Of a stretch of DNA of 64,000 nt, positions 7,493 to 15,918 are shown piece by piece. How positions within the stretch are numbered: the stretch's first letter is position 1; each line of letters begins with the position of its first letter. Below the pieces are notes generated by a model, which was not told the DNA's origin, did no database searches, and was given only the letters and a program-made list of their open reading frames with translations. Source of the stretch: Pedobacter steynii (GTDB lineage Bacteria > Bacteroidota > Bacteroidia > Sphingobacteriales > Sphingobacteriaceae); assembly GCF_001721645.1 (NCBI RefSeq), contig NZ_CP017141.1:5208001-5272000 (forward strand), in the 5' to 3' direction. The translations under genes and the position numbers were made by a program.

Positions 7493-7870
7493 TTAAAGAG
7501 GGTTGCTCACAAATTCACCCTTTTCTGAAACGATCTGATTTCCCCATTCTGTAATTGTTTCTAAGACAGGGATAAATGTTTTTCCAAAATCCGTGAGACT
7601 GTAAATCACCTTAACAGGAGGTTTGTTGCCATATACTTTTCTTGATACAAGGCCGTCCTTTTCCAATTGCTTCAACTGTAAACTCAATGTCATTTCAGTA
7701 ATATTTGGCACTTCTTTCCGAAGCTCGTTATACCGTTTTTCAACATCTTTTAAATGGTAGAGAATTACCGCTTTCCATTTGCCGCCTATCAAATCCATCG
7801 CCAGGCTTATTGTACAGGGGTAAGCTTTCCCATCTAGTTTTACGTAATCACCAACACATTCTGTTTTCAT
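7493..7870 (-). CDS. HxlR family transcriptional regulator
   Basis: 125 residues with the HxlR winged helix (GGKWKAVILYHL, RYNELRKEVPNITEMTLSLQLKQLEKDGLVSR split by the recognition helix, and YSLTDFGKT). Cys residues near positions 5 and 19 (CVGDY and YPCTI) resemble the N-terminal redox Cys of YodB-type members. Divergent from the NmrA gene across 113 bp, which it probably controls in response to an electrophile or redox signal (inference). Confidence 0.87.
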   Translation of the reverse strand: MKTECVGDYVKLDGKAYPCTISLAMDLIGGKWKAVILYHLKDVEKRYNELRKEVPNITEMTLSLQLKQLEKDGLVSRKVYGNKPPVKVIYSLTDFGKTFIPVLETITEWGNQIVSEKGEFVSNPL

Positions 7871-7906
7871 GATGCATTTATTTTAACCTATCTGTTTGGA
7901 TAGTTA

Positions 7907-7937
7907 TTGCAAATTTAATGTACTAAAGATAGTTTTG
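7907..7937 (+). promoter_or_regulatory. Promoter of the NmrA-like gene
   Basis: TTG (7907-7909), a 20-bp spacer and TAGTTTTG (7930-7937), matching the Bacteroidota -33/-7 pattern. An inverted repeat ACTATAA/TTATAGT (7940-7956) sits just downstream and may be the HxlR operator. Confidence 0.55.
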
Positions 7938-7940
7938 CAA
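7910..7940 (-). promoter_or_regulatory. Promoter of the HxlR gene, overlapping the divergent one
   Basis: Read on the minus strand: TTG (7938-7940), 20-bp spacer, TAAATTTG (7910-7917). It almost completely overlaps the promoter of the divergent NmrA-like gene, so a single bound HxlR dimer could affect both. Confidence 0.55.
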
Positions 7941-7983
7941 CTATAATTTTTATAGTGTAAAATTTCACCTAAATCATAAAAAA

Positions 7984-8961
7984 ATGGTATCGGATTTAAC
8001 AGCAAATGAAAACTTGAATCAGGAAGATAAACCGTTGATCACAATAGTCGGTATTTTGGGTAAGCAGGGGAGCAGTGCGGCACGTACATTGCTGAAAAGC
8101 GGACGTTATCGTGTACGTGGAATTACACGACGGATAGATTCGCCGGAGGCGCTTAGTTTGGCCAAACAAGGCGTTGAATTGCGGAGTGTACCCCTTTGTC
8201 TGGGATATGCAAAAGATTTTGTGGAGGCATTCCGGGGTTCGGAGGGTGTTTTCATGATGACGCCCAGTATTGCTCCTCCGGAAACTCATGAACTGGAGTT
8301 AGGCAAACAATTGGCAGATGCAGCGGTTGAAGCAGGGGTTCAGCATCTGGTCTTTAGCAGTTTGGAAAATGTAGATAAAATTACGGAAGGGAAAAAGTTT
8401 GCCCCTCATTTTACAGATAAGGCCAGGATTGAAGAATATATCAGGACGCTTCCGATCAAAAGCTCCTTTATCTACATGGCGTTCTTTTACACTAATCTTA
8501 TGGAGTTTTATACTCCTGTTATAGAGGGTGATACGCTGGTGTTTCCGATTTATTTACCCAGCGATTTTAGGGCGCCGTTTGTTGATCCCCTTACTGCCAC
8601 CGGGCCGGCTGTTTTGGAGATTTTTTCGAACCCGGAGAAATATGCAGGTAAATCCTTGCCGGTAATTGGCGATATGATTTCGCCCCAGGAAATCGTAGAC
8701 ACTTTTGTTCGGGTCACGGGCAGGAAAGCGAAATACAGTTCGGCATATACAAGGGAGAATATGCTGCATCATTTCCCGCAATTCGCCTCAAACGAGCTGT
8801 TAGTGGACGAAATTTTAGGAATGGCCGAATACGCAGTTGAATATGGTTATTTCGGTAAAGACCGTGATTTGTTTTGGAGCCGGGAAGTGAATCCGGATAG
8901 TCTTACCTGGGAAGGATTTCTGCGCAGCACTGGTTGGCAAGGTGAAAAGCGTTCCTATTAG
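7984..8961 (+). CDS. NmrA-like NAD(P)-binding protein
   Basis: 325 residues. The Rossmann signature TIVGILGKQGSSAARTLL lies near residues 20-37, then RGITRR for nucleotide binding, and HLVFSSLENVDKITEG resembles the region before the substrate pocket of NmrA/isoflavone-reductase-like proteins. These act as NADP sensors or NADPH-dependent reductases. Pairing with a divergent HxlR regulator points to an oxidoreductase or stress role. Confidence 0.82.
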   Translation: MVSDLTANENLNQEDKPLITIVGILGKQGSSAARTLLKSGRYRVRGITRRIDSPEALSLAKQGVELRSVPLCLGYAKDFVEAFRGSEGVFMMTPSIAPPETHELELGKQLADAAVEAGVQHLVFSSLENVDKITEGKKFAPHFTDKARIEEYIRTLPIKSSFIYMAFFYTNLMEFYTPVIEGDTLVFPIYLPSDFRAPFVDPLTATGPAVLEIFSNPEKYAGKSLPVIGDMISPQEIVDTFVRVTGRKAKYSSAYTRENMLHHFPQFASNELLVDEILGMAEYAVEYGYFGKDRDLFWSREVNPDSLTWEGFLRSTGWQGEKRSY

Positions 8962-9006
8962 TTGAACGTTAGATTAACCTTTAGGAACCAGAACCAGCTT
9001 CATCAC

Positions 9007-9108
9007 TTAGGTCACATCGTATGCAGATACATCCGGTTCCAGATCAGCGTCTATGTTTAGTATTTTGCAGATATCCTCGTAACTGTTTATTTCTGATTTG
9101 AAATTCAT
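9007..9108 (-). pseudogene. Fragment resembling the N terminus of a Bacteroidota hypothetical family
   Basis: A 33-codon frame MNFKSEINSYEDICKILNID followed by ADLEPDVSAYDVT then TAA. The SYED.CK.L.I...PDVS pattern resembles the start of a longer uncharacterised family often seen in Bacteroidota (from memory). Sequence past the stop shows no continuation of the family, so it looks like a truncated remnant. No promoter recognised. Confidence 0.35.
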
Positions 9109-9156
9109 TTTATCTTAGCTTTAGCGGTCAGGTTTCTTCGTTCGGTAAAGGGAATC

Positions 9157-9188
9157 CCTGGAAATACTGCAATAGCAACATTTCCAGG
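9157..9188 (-). terminator. Possible terminator after the phosphatase gene
   Basis: 9-bp inverted repeat CCTGGAAAT/ATTTCCAGG with a 14-nt loop, 15 bp beyond the phosphatase stop codon. No clear U run, so the call is weak. Confidence 0.35.
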
Positions 9189-9202
9189 AGTTTTCCCGAT
9201 AT

Positions 9203-10885
9203 TTAGGGAGCTGTGCAATTGGTACCGATCAGAGGAGTATAAGTAACCTGCGATTGGGTAGTATGGAATTTAAAATAACATCCATTGTTGTAATACACCC
9301 CCTCCATATATCCATTTTGGTAATTGTTAGTATGTTGTAAATCTATTTCCAGTATTTTATTTTGATACAGTAAGGTAATCTCGTTATTGAGAATGGTGTG
9401 GCCGATGTAAGTACGGTCTGCACCAAACTTGGTGAGTATATTATCTACCTGCGTCTGTGTGAGTGCTTGCTGTGCCATGCCCCTATACCAATACAGACCT
9501 ACTGAACCGCTTGTGGCGGTTTTACAATCCGAACTGGTACAGGTTTGATTAATTTTCGAAATCAAGTGTGCATTAAGTTGCGTTACGGTTTGGTTCAATG
9601 CTGCAACATCGGGGCTGATACCAGCATGTAAAAACAGGGTAGTACCTGATTTCTCCAGTATATTTTTGCTTCTCAGCCACTTGCCCAGCTCAGTGTTAGC
9701 GTCGTATAATGCCGAGTAGTTTTCGCCCATGGTTTGTGCATTAGTTATATACTTCGCATTTACATAACGATAATCACCTATCATATTCATAATGTCATGA
9801 TTGCCGAGTATGAAATGAACTTTGCCACCAGCCGTGGCAGCTTCCTGCTCCAGTTTATATATCAGCCATAGGCATTGTGTTACATACGCTCCTCTGTCAA
9901 AAACGTCACCCATAATATAGAGGTGGCCCGAGCCATAGGTCCAGTTGTAATTATTATCAATAATGTTAGCCTTTTTCAGTAGCATTATAAATCCATCAAT
10001 ACCGCCTTCTATATCAGAGGTGGCAAAATATTTGGTCGGTAAGGTGGCTGATTCGGCTGGTTCCCGGCTTATTAATTGAGGCTTAAGGTTTACCGCAAAT
10101 GAGTCTCCCCCAGGCAATTCTATATTCAGGCTCACTTGATCTCTGGTGGCATAAGTTTGAGTGGTATAACCGCTTTCCCTGTCGATAGATTTCACCACGT
10201 ATTGATTGTTCCTATAAAATACATAGGGGCCGTCAGGATCAGCTACGGCTGTCGTAGCGTTTTTGATAGAACAGTCGAAAGACACATCGCTGCTGGTAGC
10301 ATTTTGATTGTGTACTTCAATTGCAATTACATTATCACCGGTATTGAAACGGGATGAAGCAATCTTATAATTAAAAAAATTGTTCTCTTGAGCCGTGGGA
10401 ATGTAAGTGCTGGTGCCGGTCGTGTAAGTAATGGTTCCTGTCTGAGGCAATAACGATGTTCTCAGTACTTCGGATCCATTAATGTAAACTACTGCCGCAT
10501 CATCATGAATCATGGAAAGCACTACCGAATCCGTCAGCGCGCTTCTATCCGCGATATTAATATGCTTTCTAAAATAATAGGTAATAAAGCCGGATTGTAA
10601 AACAGTAGCCTCATCACCATCACCAAAGCCAAACTGTCCCGAGCCTGTGTTCCAACTGGCATCATCGAAAGCAGGGGATTGCCAGGCGGTTCCCTGATTA
10701 GAACCATTGCTCAGGTACTTCCAGCTTGATCCGGAATTCAGGATAGGTTCTGTTGCGAGGGCTGTGAGAGCGGTGGATGTTTGTTTCATTTTAATTTCAG
10801 AAGCGCTGTCTATACTTGACTTTTGACAACTGATGATAGCCAGGCCTATAATGGTGGAACAGGCAAATAGCAAACGTTTTTTCAT
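9203..10885 (-). CDS. Lipoprotein PPP-like metallophosphoesterase with N-terminal sandwich domain
   Basis: 560 residues. Lipoprotein signal ending ISC (Cys 20). Residues about 50-215 look like a beta-sandwich module (WQSPAFDDASWNTGSGQFGFG, IHDDAAVVYINGSEVLRT), as on secreted Bacteroidota hydrolases. The catalytic part has SDIEG, GDVFDRG (about 326) and GNHD (about 361), then HAGI and GHTIL, which are the metal-binding and active-site motifs of calcineurin-like phosphoesterases, closest to the bacterial PPP (Shewanella-like) group. The usual GDxHG is altered to SDIEG. Predicted to be exported and surface- or periplasm-anchored; substrate unknown. Confidence 0.82.
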   Translation of the reverse strand: MKKRLLFACSTIIGLAIISCQKSSIDSASEIKMKQTSTALTALATEPILNSGSSWKYLSNGSNQGTAWQSPAFDDASWNTGSGQFGFGDGDEATVLQSGFITYYFRKHINIADRSALTDSVVLSMIHDDAAVVYINGSEVLRTSLLPQTGTITYTTGTSTYIPTAQENNFFNYKIASSRFNTGDNVIAIEVHNQNATSSDVSFDCSIKNATTAVADPDGPYVFYRNNQYVVKSIDRESGYTTQTYATRDQVSLNIELPGGDSFAVNLKPQLISREPAESATLPTKYFATSDIEGGIDGFIMLLKKANIIDNNYNWTYGSGHLYIMGDVFDRGAYVTQCLWLIYKLEQEAATAGGKVHFILGNHDIMNMIGDYRYVNAKYITNAQTMGENYSALYDANTELGKWLRSKNILEKSGTTLFLHAGISPDVAALNQTVTQLNAHLISKINQTCTSSDCKTATSGSVGLYWYRGMAQQALTQTQVDNILTKFGADRTYIGHTILNNEITLLYQNKILEIDLQHTNNYQNGYMEGVYYNNGCYFKFHTTQSQVTYTPLIGTNCTAP

Positions 10886-11138
10886 TTTTTGTTGGTTTAA
10901 ATAAATAGGGATTTTTTTGTACTAATATAAAGTTTTGAACTTCGATTTAACGATAGTGCGGGTTCTCAGCGGTTTCGGTACTAAAACGCTCATTTTGTCC
11001 CCTTTACTTTACCATTTATCCCCTCAATTTTTAGCTCATCGCTGTATAGTTTTACTTAAATGCATGTATGCGTAAAATCTGTGTTTATGCTATAAAGGCT
11101 TTACAATTAACCAAATAATCAACCAAATCCCTAAAAAA

Positions 11139-11966
11139 ATGAGAAATAAAAAAATGAAATGCTGCATGCTACTTGTGTGTATGTGGGTAGCCTTTTTATC
11201 TTGTAAAAAAGATAAGATAGAAGCTACATCAAAAAATGAACAGGTTAAAGCCTGGGAAACCCTAATAGATGGAACTTCTTTTGCCAACTACACCAATTTT
11301 GAGGCGGAGTGGAATTATAATTATCCCTGGGGTACAGATCACAATGGTACTGCCCGTATGGTGGGGAGTTCAACAAACCATAACCAGATTTCGCTTAGTG
11401 GAAGTGTTTTGACCATTAAGGCGACCAGATTGGCAACATCACCAGGAAACAGTACCGCCAATGGGTTTACCCATATGCCCATCTGGTACAATTCTGGTGC
11501 TTGTCATGCGAAGGAAAAGGTGGTCATTAATGACCAGTTTCCAAGCTATACCATATCTGGTGATTTTGCTGTACCTACAGGCTCAGGAACCTGGCCTGCC
11601 TTTTGGATTACCGGTGTGAATTCCTGGCCACCTGAAAGCGATATTATGGAGTTTAAAGGTAGTAATACAAACTGGCAGAATACCTATGATGGAGGCTGGG
11701 AGAATAAACTTACCGCGGTTAATAATGCTGGCTCATATCACAATTACAAATGTTGGTACAATAAAATAAATGCTACAGATGTGGAATGCCATTATTATAT
11801 CGATAATGTTTGGACGGCGAGGCACGTTTTGAGCAATTCGGTAAATAAACCAATGTGGCTGATCATCAACATGCAGATGGAGGGGGATAGCGGTGGTCCC
11901 GGCCCTTCTGGCGATACATTTTACACCGGTAAAAATATTTATATGGGCAGAGAAAGAGCCTTTTAA
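11139..11966 (+). CDS. GH16-like lipoprotein glycosidase or carbohydrate-binding protein
   Basis: 275 residues from the ATG at 11139 (a second ATG at 11154 is possible). Lipoprotein signal ending LSCKKDK. The GH16 catalytic motif ExDxxE is present as ESDIME within PAFWITGVNSWPPESDIMEF, and the concanavalin-like fold fits the Trp- and Tyr-rich strands. The final residues (IYMGRERAF) look complete. Predicted to cleave a beta-glucan or galactan; exact substrate cannot be read. The CAP lipoprotein gene begins 66 bp downstream and may be co-transcribed. Confidence 0.72.
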   Translation: MRNKKMKCCMLLVCMWVAFLSCKKDKIEATSKNEQVKAWETLIDGTSFANYTNFEAEWNYNYPWGTDHNGTARMVGSSTNHNQISLSGSVLTIKATRLATSPGNSTANGFTHMPIWYNSGACHAKEKVVINDQFPSYTISGDFAVPTGSGTWPAFWITGVNSWPPESDIMEFKGSNTNWQNTYDGGWENKLTAVNNAGSYHNYKCWYNKINATDVECHYYIDNVWTARHVLSNSVNKPMWLIINMQMEGDSGGPGPSGDTFYTGKNIYMGRERAF

Positions 11967-12032
11967 TTTATAAAACCAGGTTCCCCATGGGAGGTGGCTT
12001 TAACGCTGTCTCCCTTTGTAGTATATCATAAG

Positions 12033-12518
12033 ATGAAAAAGTATCCGATCATATTTGCGAGTGCATTACTTTGTATTTTATTGATGCAATGTAAGAAGGA
12101 AGAATTGACAATTCCAGAGGATGAGGTAAGCCTGGTCATCAATAAGATTAACTTGCTAAGACAAAATGGATGCCACTGTGGTAATGAGTATATGCCCCCT
12201 GTACCCGCCTTGTCTTTAAATGGCGATTTGCAAAATGCAGCAACCGGCCACGCCAGGGATATGGTTCAGAAAAACTATTTCGATCATTTATCTCCTGAAG
12301 GCGGCACGCCAGCCGAAAGGGTATTAAATGCAGGTTATAAAGGCAATTTTAGAGCAGAAAATCTAGGCAGGGGATATCTCCTCGCAGATCAGGTAGTAAC
12401 AGCCTGGAGAAATAGCGTAAGCCACTGTAGAGCAATGATGGATGCTAAAAGTAAAGAAGCAGGGGTAGGTATGGATCAAAATTACTGGGTCGTAACCTTT
12501 GGCAGCCCAATGAATTGA
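12033..12518 (+). CDS. CAP/SCP domain lipoprotein
   Basis: 161 residues from the ATG at 12033. Signal peptide with lipobox LMQC. The CAP-fold motifs are clear: HARDMVQKNYFDHLSPEG, TPAERVLNAGY, AENLGRG, VVTAWRNSVSHCRAMMD and GVGMDQNYWVVTFG. Bacterial CAP proteins are exported and of uncertain biochemical role. A CHC pair near residue 46 is extra. Confidence 0.85.
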   Translation: MKKYPIIFASALLCILLMQCKKEELTIPEDEVSLVINKINLLRQNGCHCGNEYMPPVPALSLNGDLQNAATGHARDMVQKNYFDHLSPEGGTPAERVLNAGYKGNFRAENLGRGYLLADQVVTAWRNSVSHCRAMMDAKSKEAGVGMDQNYWVVTFGSPMN

Positions 12519-12536
12519 TCGTCCACATCCCACAAA

Positions 12537-13280
12537 TCAGTTAATAATCTCTCCTTTATTACTGTCCAGTTTTTCACGCCACTTCTGAACTTCCTCATCT
12601 GCTGTTTTCTTCCAATCTTTCACTTCGCCAACGATCTTTAATGGTGATTCTGAACGATAGGAGCGGGTGGGGTTACCTGGGAATTTTTTGTCTGTAACAT
12701 TCGGATCGTTCTCAAAAGTTCCGGTCGGTTCCACAATATAAACACGTTCAGGTCCATCGCTTTTTGCTAAGGAAGCCGCAAGGCCGGCTCCATTAATGAG
12801 GGCTGTGAAGTAAATGTGATTCATTTTGAGTCCGGCTTGATAGTTAGAACTGCCCCCTGGAGTCAGCAAATCACCAATCTGCAATTCTGCTTTTGTCCCA
12901 TGATAAAAAGGACCTTTGCCTGACGGGGTATCGTTAAACATAGTTGATAATTCATCATACTCTTTTGCCTTGTCAGGATTGTTTAAGTCCTCATAGCATT
13001 TTGCAATTTTCGAGTATAGAGAAGGGAAAGCACTCTTAACCGTGTCGTCATTTATTTTTAATGCAAACTGTAAAGCCGTTTCGAGCCATTGCAACTGGTC
13101 AGCGGTGTTTTTTTGACATCGGGCTACAAAATGAGCTGCAATAAATTTTTCTAAATCTTCCGTTGCTTCGTTCCAGGCTTGAAGGAAAAGTGCATTTGCT
13201 TCTTCCTGTTTGCCATTTTCTTCCATACCCATACCCTGAAGGCAGAGTTTAACTACGTTGTTGAAAGGGCTGAATTCCAT
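12537..13280 (-). CDS. arr: Rifampin ADP-ribosyltransferase (Arr-like) with N-terminal helical domain
   Basis: 247 residues. From about residue 122 onward it is an Arr domain: GPFYHGTKAELQIGDLLTPG, NHIYFTAL, RVYIVEPTGTFENDPNVTDK and FPGNPTRSYRS. Arr enzymes transfer ADP-ribose from NAD to rifamycins and inactivate them. Typical Arr proteins are about 140 residues; here some 120 helical residues precede it (LFLQAWNEATEDLEKFIAAH, YSKIAKCYEDLNNPDKAKEY), TPR-like in character. Activity on rifampin is inferred from the family. Single gene, on the opposite strand to both neighbours. Confidence 0.85.
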   Translation of the reverse strand: MEFSPFNNVVKLCLQGMGMEENGKQEEANALFLQAWNEATEDLEKFIAAHFVARCQKNTADQLQWLETALQFALKINDDTVKSAFPSLYSKIAKCYEDLNNPDKAKEYDELSTMFNDTPSGKGPFYHGTKAELQIGDLLTPGGSSNYQAGLKMNHIYFTALINGAGLAASLAKSDGPERVYIVEPTGTFENDPNVTDKKFPGNPTRSYRSESPLKIVGEVKDWKKTADEEVQKWREKLDSNKGEIIN

Positions 13281-13526
13281 TTATAATTATTTAGCTGTTA
13301 GATATTTTGCGATCACAGTATGCAAACTAGTGGTATCTTAAAACGATGTCTGCAGGTTTATTGTCAAGACATATTTACAAAAAATATCCTTCACTATAAA
13401 ATTAGGAAAGAAGATGAGCATCTTCCTGCTTGTGGGCGCTTCCGTGCATGGTTTGTTCCCAATTTTTTCTCAACTTCATTTCTGATTTCGTAAATTATAC
13501 CGGATCATAAAAGCAGAAAGGTTAAT

Positions 13527-14168
13527 ATGCAACGTTCATCAAAAGCAGAACAACTCCTGAGACAGATCGATAGTAAGACTAAACTTGGCGACCTGCGTAA
13601 AATCGCAAAGGAAATTAAGATGGATCATGCCCTGGCTATTGAGCTTTGGAGCAGAGGCGGTTTCCTGCCCAGACAGCTGGCCATCTTAATTATGGATCAT
13701 AAAGTTCTTACGCAAGATGTGGTCGATAAACTGGATATGGATATTCAGGGCCATCCGGTTAACGAGCGAAATCAATTAATAGACTGGCTCATGGCCAATC
13801 AACTCACCAAAGACAAGAAAACTATTGCATTGATTGAATCCTGGGAAAACAGCCCTTCGCCTCTTCAAAGGCGTGTTTTCTGGTATTATCAGGGGCGGTT
13901 AAGATGGGTTGGGCAAGTTTCTCCTGACAATACTGCATACCTGCTTTCTGCAATTGAAGCTAACATTGGCGGGGAAGCGTCCGAAGTGCAGTGGGCCATG
14001 AATTTTACTGCGGGCTGGATCGGTGTTTACGATAAAAAGTTCCGGGAACGTTGCGTTTCCCTAGGCAAGAAAACCGGCCTGTACAAAGATCAAATGGTGT
14101 CAAAAGGATGTACTCCAAATTATTTGCCGGAGTTCATCGCTATTGAAAGTAATAAGCGAAGCCTGTAA
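13527..14168 (+). CDS. DNA alkylation repair protein (AlkD-like)
   Basis: 213 residues, all helical, of the HEAT-like DNA alkylation repair family: KLGDLRKIAKEIKMDHALAI, ELWSRGGFLPRQLAILIMD, QLIDWLMANQLT, QRRVFWYYQGRL and EVQWAMNFTAGWIGVYD. AlkD-type glycosylases remove bulky N3 and N7 alkylated purines. The catalytic residues are not certain by eye. Confidence 0.72.
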   Translation: MQRSSKAEQLLRQIDSKTKLGDLRKIAKEIKMDHALAIELWSRGGFLPRQLAILIMDHKVLTQDVVDKLDMDIQGHPVNERNQLIDWLMANQLTKDKKTIALIESWENSPSPLQRRVFWYYQGRLRWVGQVSPDNTAYLLSAIEANIGGEASEVQWAMNFTAGWIGVYDKKFRERCVSLGKKTGLYKDQMVSKGCTPNYLPEFIAIESNKRSL

Positions 14169-14204
14169 TGATCTGGGAAAGCAAATTAAGAAAGACAAGC
14201 CTGG

Positions 14205-14633
14205 CTACTGCTGCATTTTGGTAAACATCAATTTCATAGTTGCTGCATCAATTGCACTCATATCAACCAGTTTTAATGACTTAACCATTTTAAGGGTTTC
14301 TGTTTTATAATACTTAAAATGTGCCGTTTCTAAATGTGATTGATAAGCTTGTTTATTGGCATAGATCTCAATGATCCGGATCTGGTTAGGATGTTCCTTC
14401 ACATACATTGGAAAAATTGCGATCACACCTGGTTCAATTTTTACAGAATTCGCAGCTTCTTCCTTTAATATGGCATGATATGCTTCCAGGTGTTCTGGTA
14501 TGATTTCTATTTCAGAAATACGAACCAACATATCCGATGTGGCAACAGTTGCGCTGGCTTGGCTTTGTGCATTCAGATCCGCTGCGTTTAAGATGATAAC
14601 ACAGAACAGTATATATATTAGCTTATTTTTCAT
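14205..14633 (-). CDS. Exported antibiotic biosynthesis monooxygenase-like protein
   Basis: 142 residues with a signal peptide (LIYILFCVIILNAADLNAQ). The body is a ferredoxin-like ABM domain: VRISEIEIIPEHLEAYHAIL, EPGVIAIFPMY, IRIIEIYANKQAYQSHLETA and HFKYYKTETLKMVKSL. Such proteins are small oxygenases or dimeric binding folds of varied function. Export is unusual for catalysis on cytosolic substrates; role unknown. Confidence 0.78.
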   Translation of the reverse strand: MKNKLIYILFCVIILNAADLNAQSQASATVATSDMLVRISEIEIIPEHLEAYHAILKEEAANSVKIEPGVIAIFPMYVKEHPNQIRIIEIYANKQAYQSHLETAHFKYYKTETLKMVKSLKLVDMSAIDAATMKLMFTKMQQ

Positions 14634-14892
14634 TTGTTACGGGTTTTATGATCAATCTTTAAAGATAGGCAATCGCCCGTAACATTCTAATTATCACTAT
14701 TGGAGTTTATATATTTCGCTCCATCCTGTAGTTCCTCTGTAGACGTTTGTTCAAGGACATGTAGTCGCTACGTAATCTCTGTTTTCTTGGCCTGGCCTCT
14801 TGTTGGACTTAATTTTGTGTATCCATATGTAAGGGAACCTTGAGAAACAGCTGTACTTATGGCATGGAGATGAAAGAATTAAAAGAATTAAT

Positions 14893-15399
14893 ATGGGAAT
14901 AGTAAACGAAGTTAAGTTGATGCTTTTTGCAGACTACTTTCAATTTTATATACAAGATGAAAAAGTAGATGGCGATTTGAGTGATAAATGGACTAACGAA
15001 GCTGTCTGCATTCTTTTAGCAACAACGGATGGAACAATTGGAGTCGGTACAGTTCGAAACATGAAAGTTCCGGTAAATCTGAAAACATTTGATAACGAAC
15101 CTCCATTTTTGGCAGACGATGATCATGTGATTGGACAAATAAACGAGTGTGATATCGAAGTTAGTTCAGGTAAAATTGTAATTGCAGGCTGTACCGATTA
15201 TTTTCCGGATGCAAAAAGAATTGAACTTGAAAACGGAGTTTACCGGGCACGGATTTATTATGGAAACCTTGATAAAATAAGTGAAGACGGACTTGATGGA
15301 GAAGATTTTTATGAAATCCATTTATGGAAGACCGATAAACAAGATGGCATAAAAATCATCAGTCATAAGAAAACAAATGGATGCAATGACAACAAATAA
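14893..15399 (+). CDS. Unknown conserved-looking soluble protein
   Basis: 168 residues, start 14893 (ATG at 14920, giving MLFADYFQFYIQDE, is also possible). Notable motifs: LFADYFQFYIQDE, TIGVGTVRNMKVPV, KIVIAGCTDYFPDAKRIE and GVYRARIYYGNLD. I recall widespread bacterial proteins of this length with these motifs but no function. Beta-rich and acidic, no signal or membrane segment. Overlaps the next gene by 14-23 bp, so they are translationally coupled. Confidence 0.7.
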   Translation: MGIVNEVKLMLFADYFQFYIQDEKVDGDLSDKWTNEAVCILLATTDGTIGVGTVRNMKVPVNLKTFDNEPPFLADDDHVIGQINECDIEVSSGKIVIAGCTDYFPDAKRIELENGVYRARIYYGNLDKISEDGLDGEDFYEIHLWKTDKQDGIKIISHKKTNGCNDNK

Positions 15400-15802
15400 A
15401 CAATACGATAGCAATTGGGCGTTGTTACCAGGTATTGGGCTGGGCAAAGCAGTATTTGATATGACCCGGTTAGAGGTAAATGCACTTAAAGATGTTTTGG
15501 GGGAAATTACTGGCGAAAACAATTTATTGATACAAAAAGAACAGTTGCTGGCTACTTATGATATGCTTAAAGATTTTTTTACCGAAGAGGATTTAAAAAC
15601 AGTAATGGAAGCCTTAGACGAAACAGGCGCGCAACGCGGGTTTATAGAAATGGAATACAGGACAACAGGCCAAACGCTGGAATACGAAGATGGCAAACTA
15701 ACCGAATTTTTATCAAACAAGCAGGATCAATCAAAAGACATTACTCCCTCGTTTTCTACTGAATTTTCTACCCTTTCTTTAAGATTTTTCATCTTTTTTT
15801 AA
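15377..15802 (+). CDS. Unknown protein, possibly truncated at the C terminus
   Basis: Up to 141 residues, start 15377 or 15386, overlapping the end of the previous gene. The first 115 residues are acidic with helix-forming stretches (GIGLGKAVFDMTRLEVNALKD split across two helices, YDMLKDFFTEEDLKTVMEAL). The end changes to Ser/Phe-rich sequence (SLRFFIFF), which may mean a shifted or degraded tail. A CTGACGG/CCGTCAG hairpin (15831-15851) follows. Function unknown. Confidence 0.55.
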   Translation: MDAMTTNKQYDSNWALLPGIGLGKAVFDMTRLEVNALKDVLGEITGENNLLIQKEQLLATYDMLKDFFTEEDLKTVMEALDETGAQRGFIEMEYRTTGQTLEYEDGKLTEFLSNKQDQSKDITPSFSTEFSTLSLRFFIFF

Positions 15803-15918
15803 CAAATAATAGGTCAATTTTAAGTTATAACTGACGGTATTGTTCCGTCAGCTTGTAGCCTATGTATTCATTTACCGGGGCATTTTTTATTTAAAATCAA
15901 ACCTAAACCAATCAAAAC

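Noticed and set aside
15831..15851. CTGACGG/CCGTCAG hairpin as a terminator
   Set aside because: 7-bp stem and 7-nt loop but no T run follows, so it is only mentioned with the gene.
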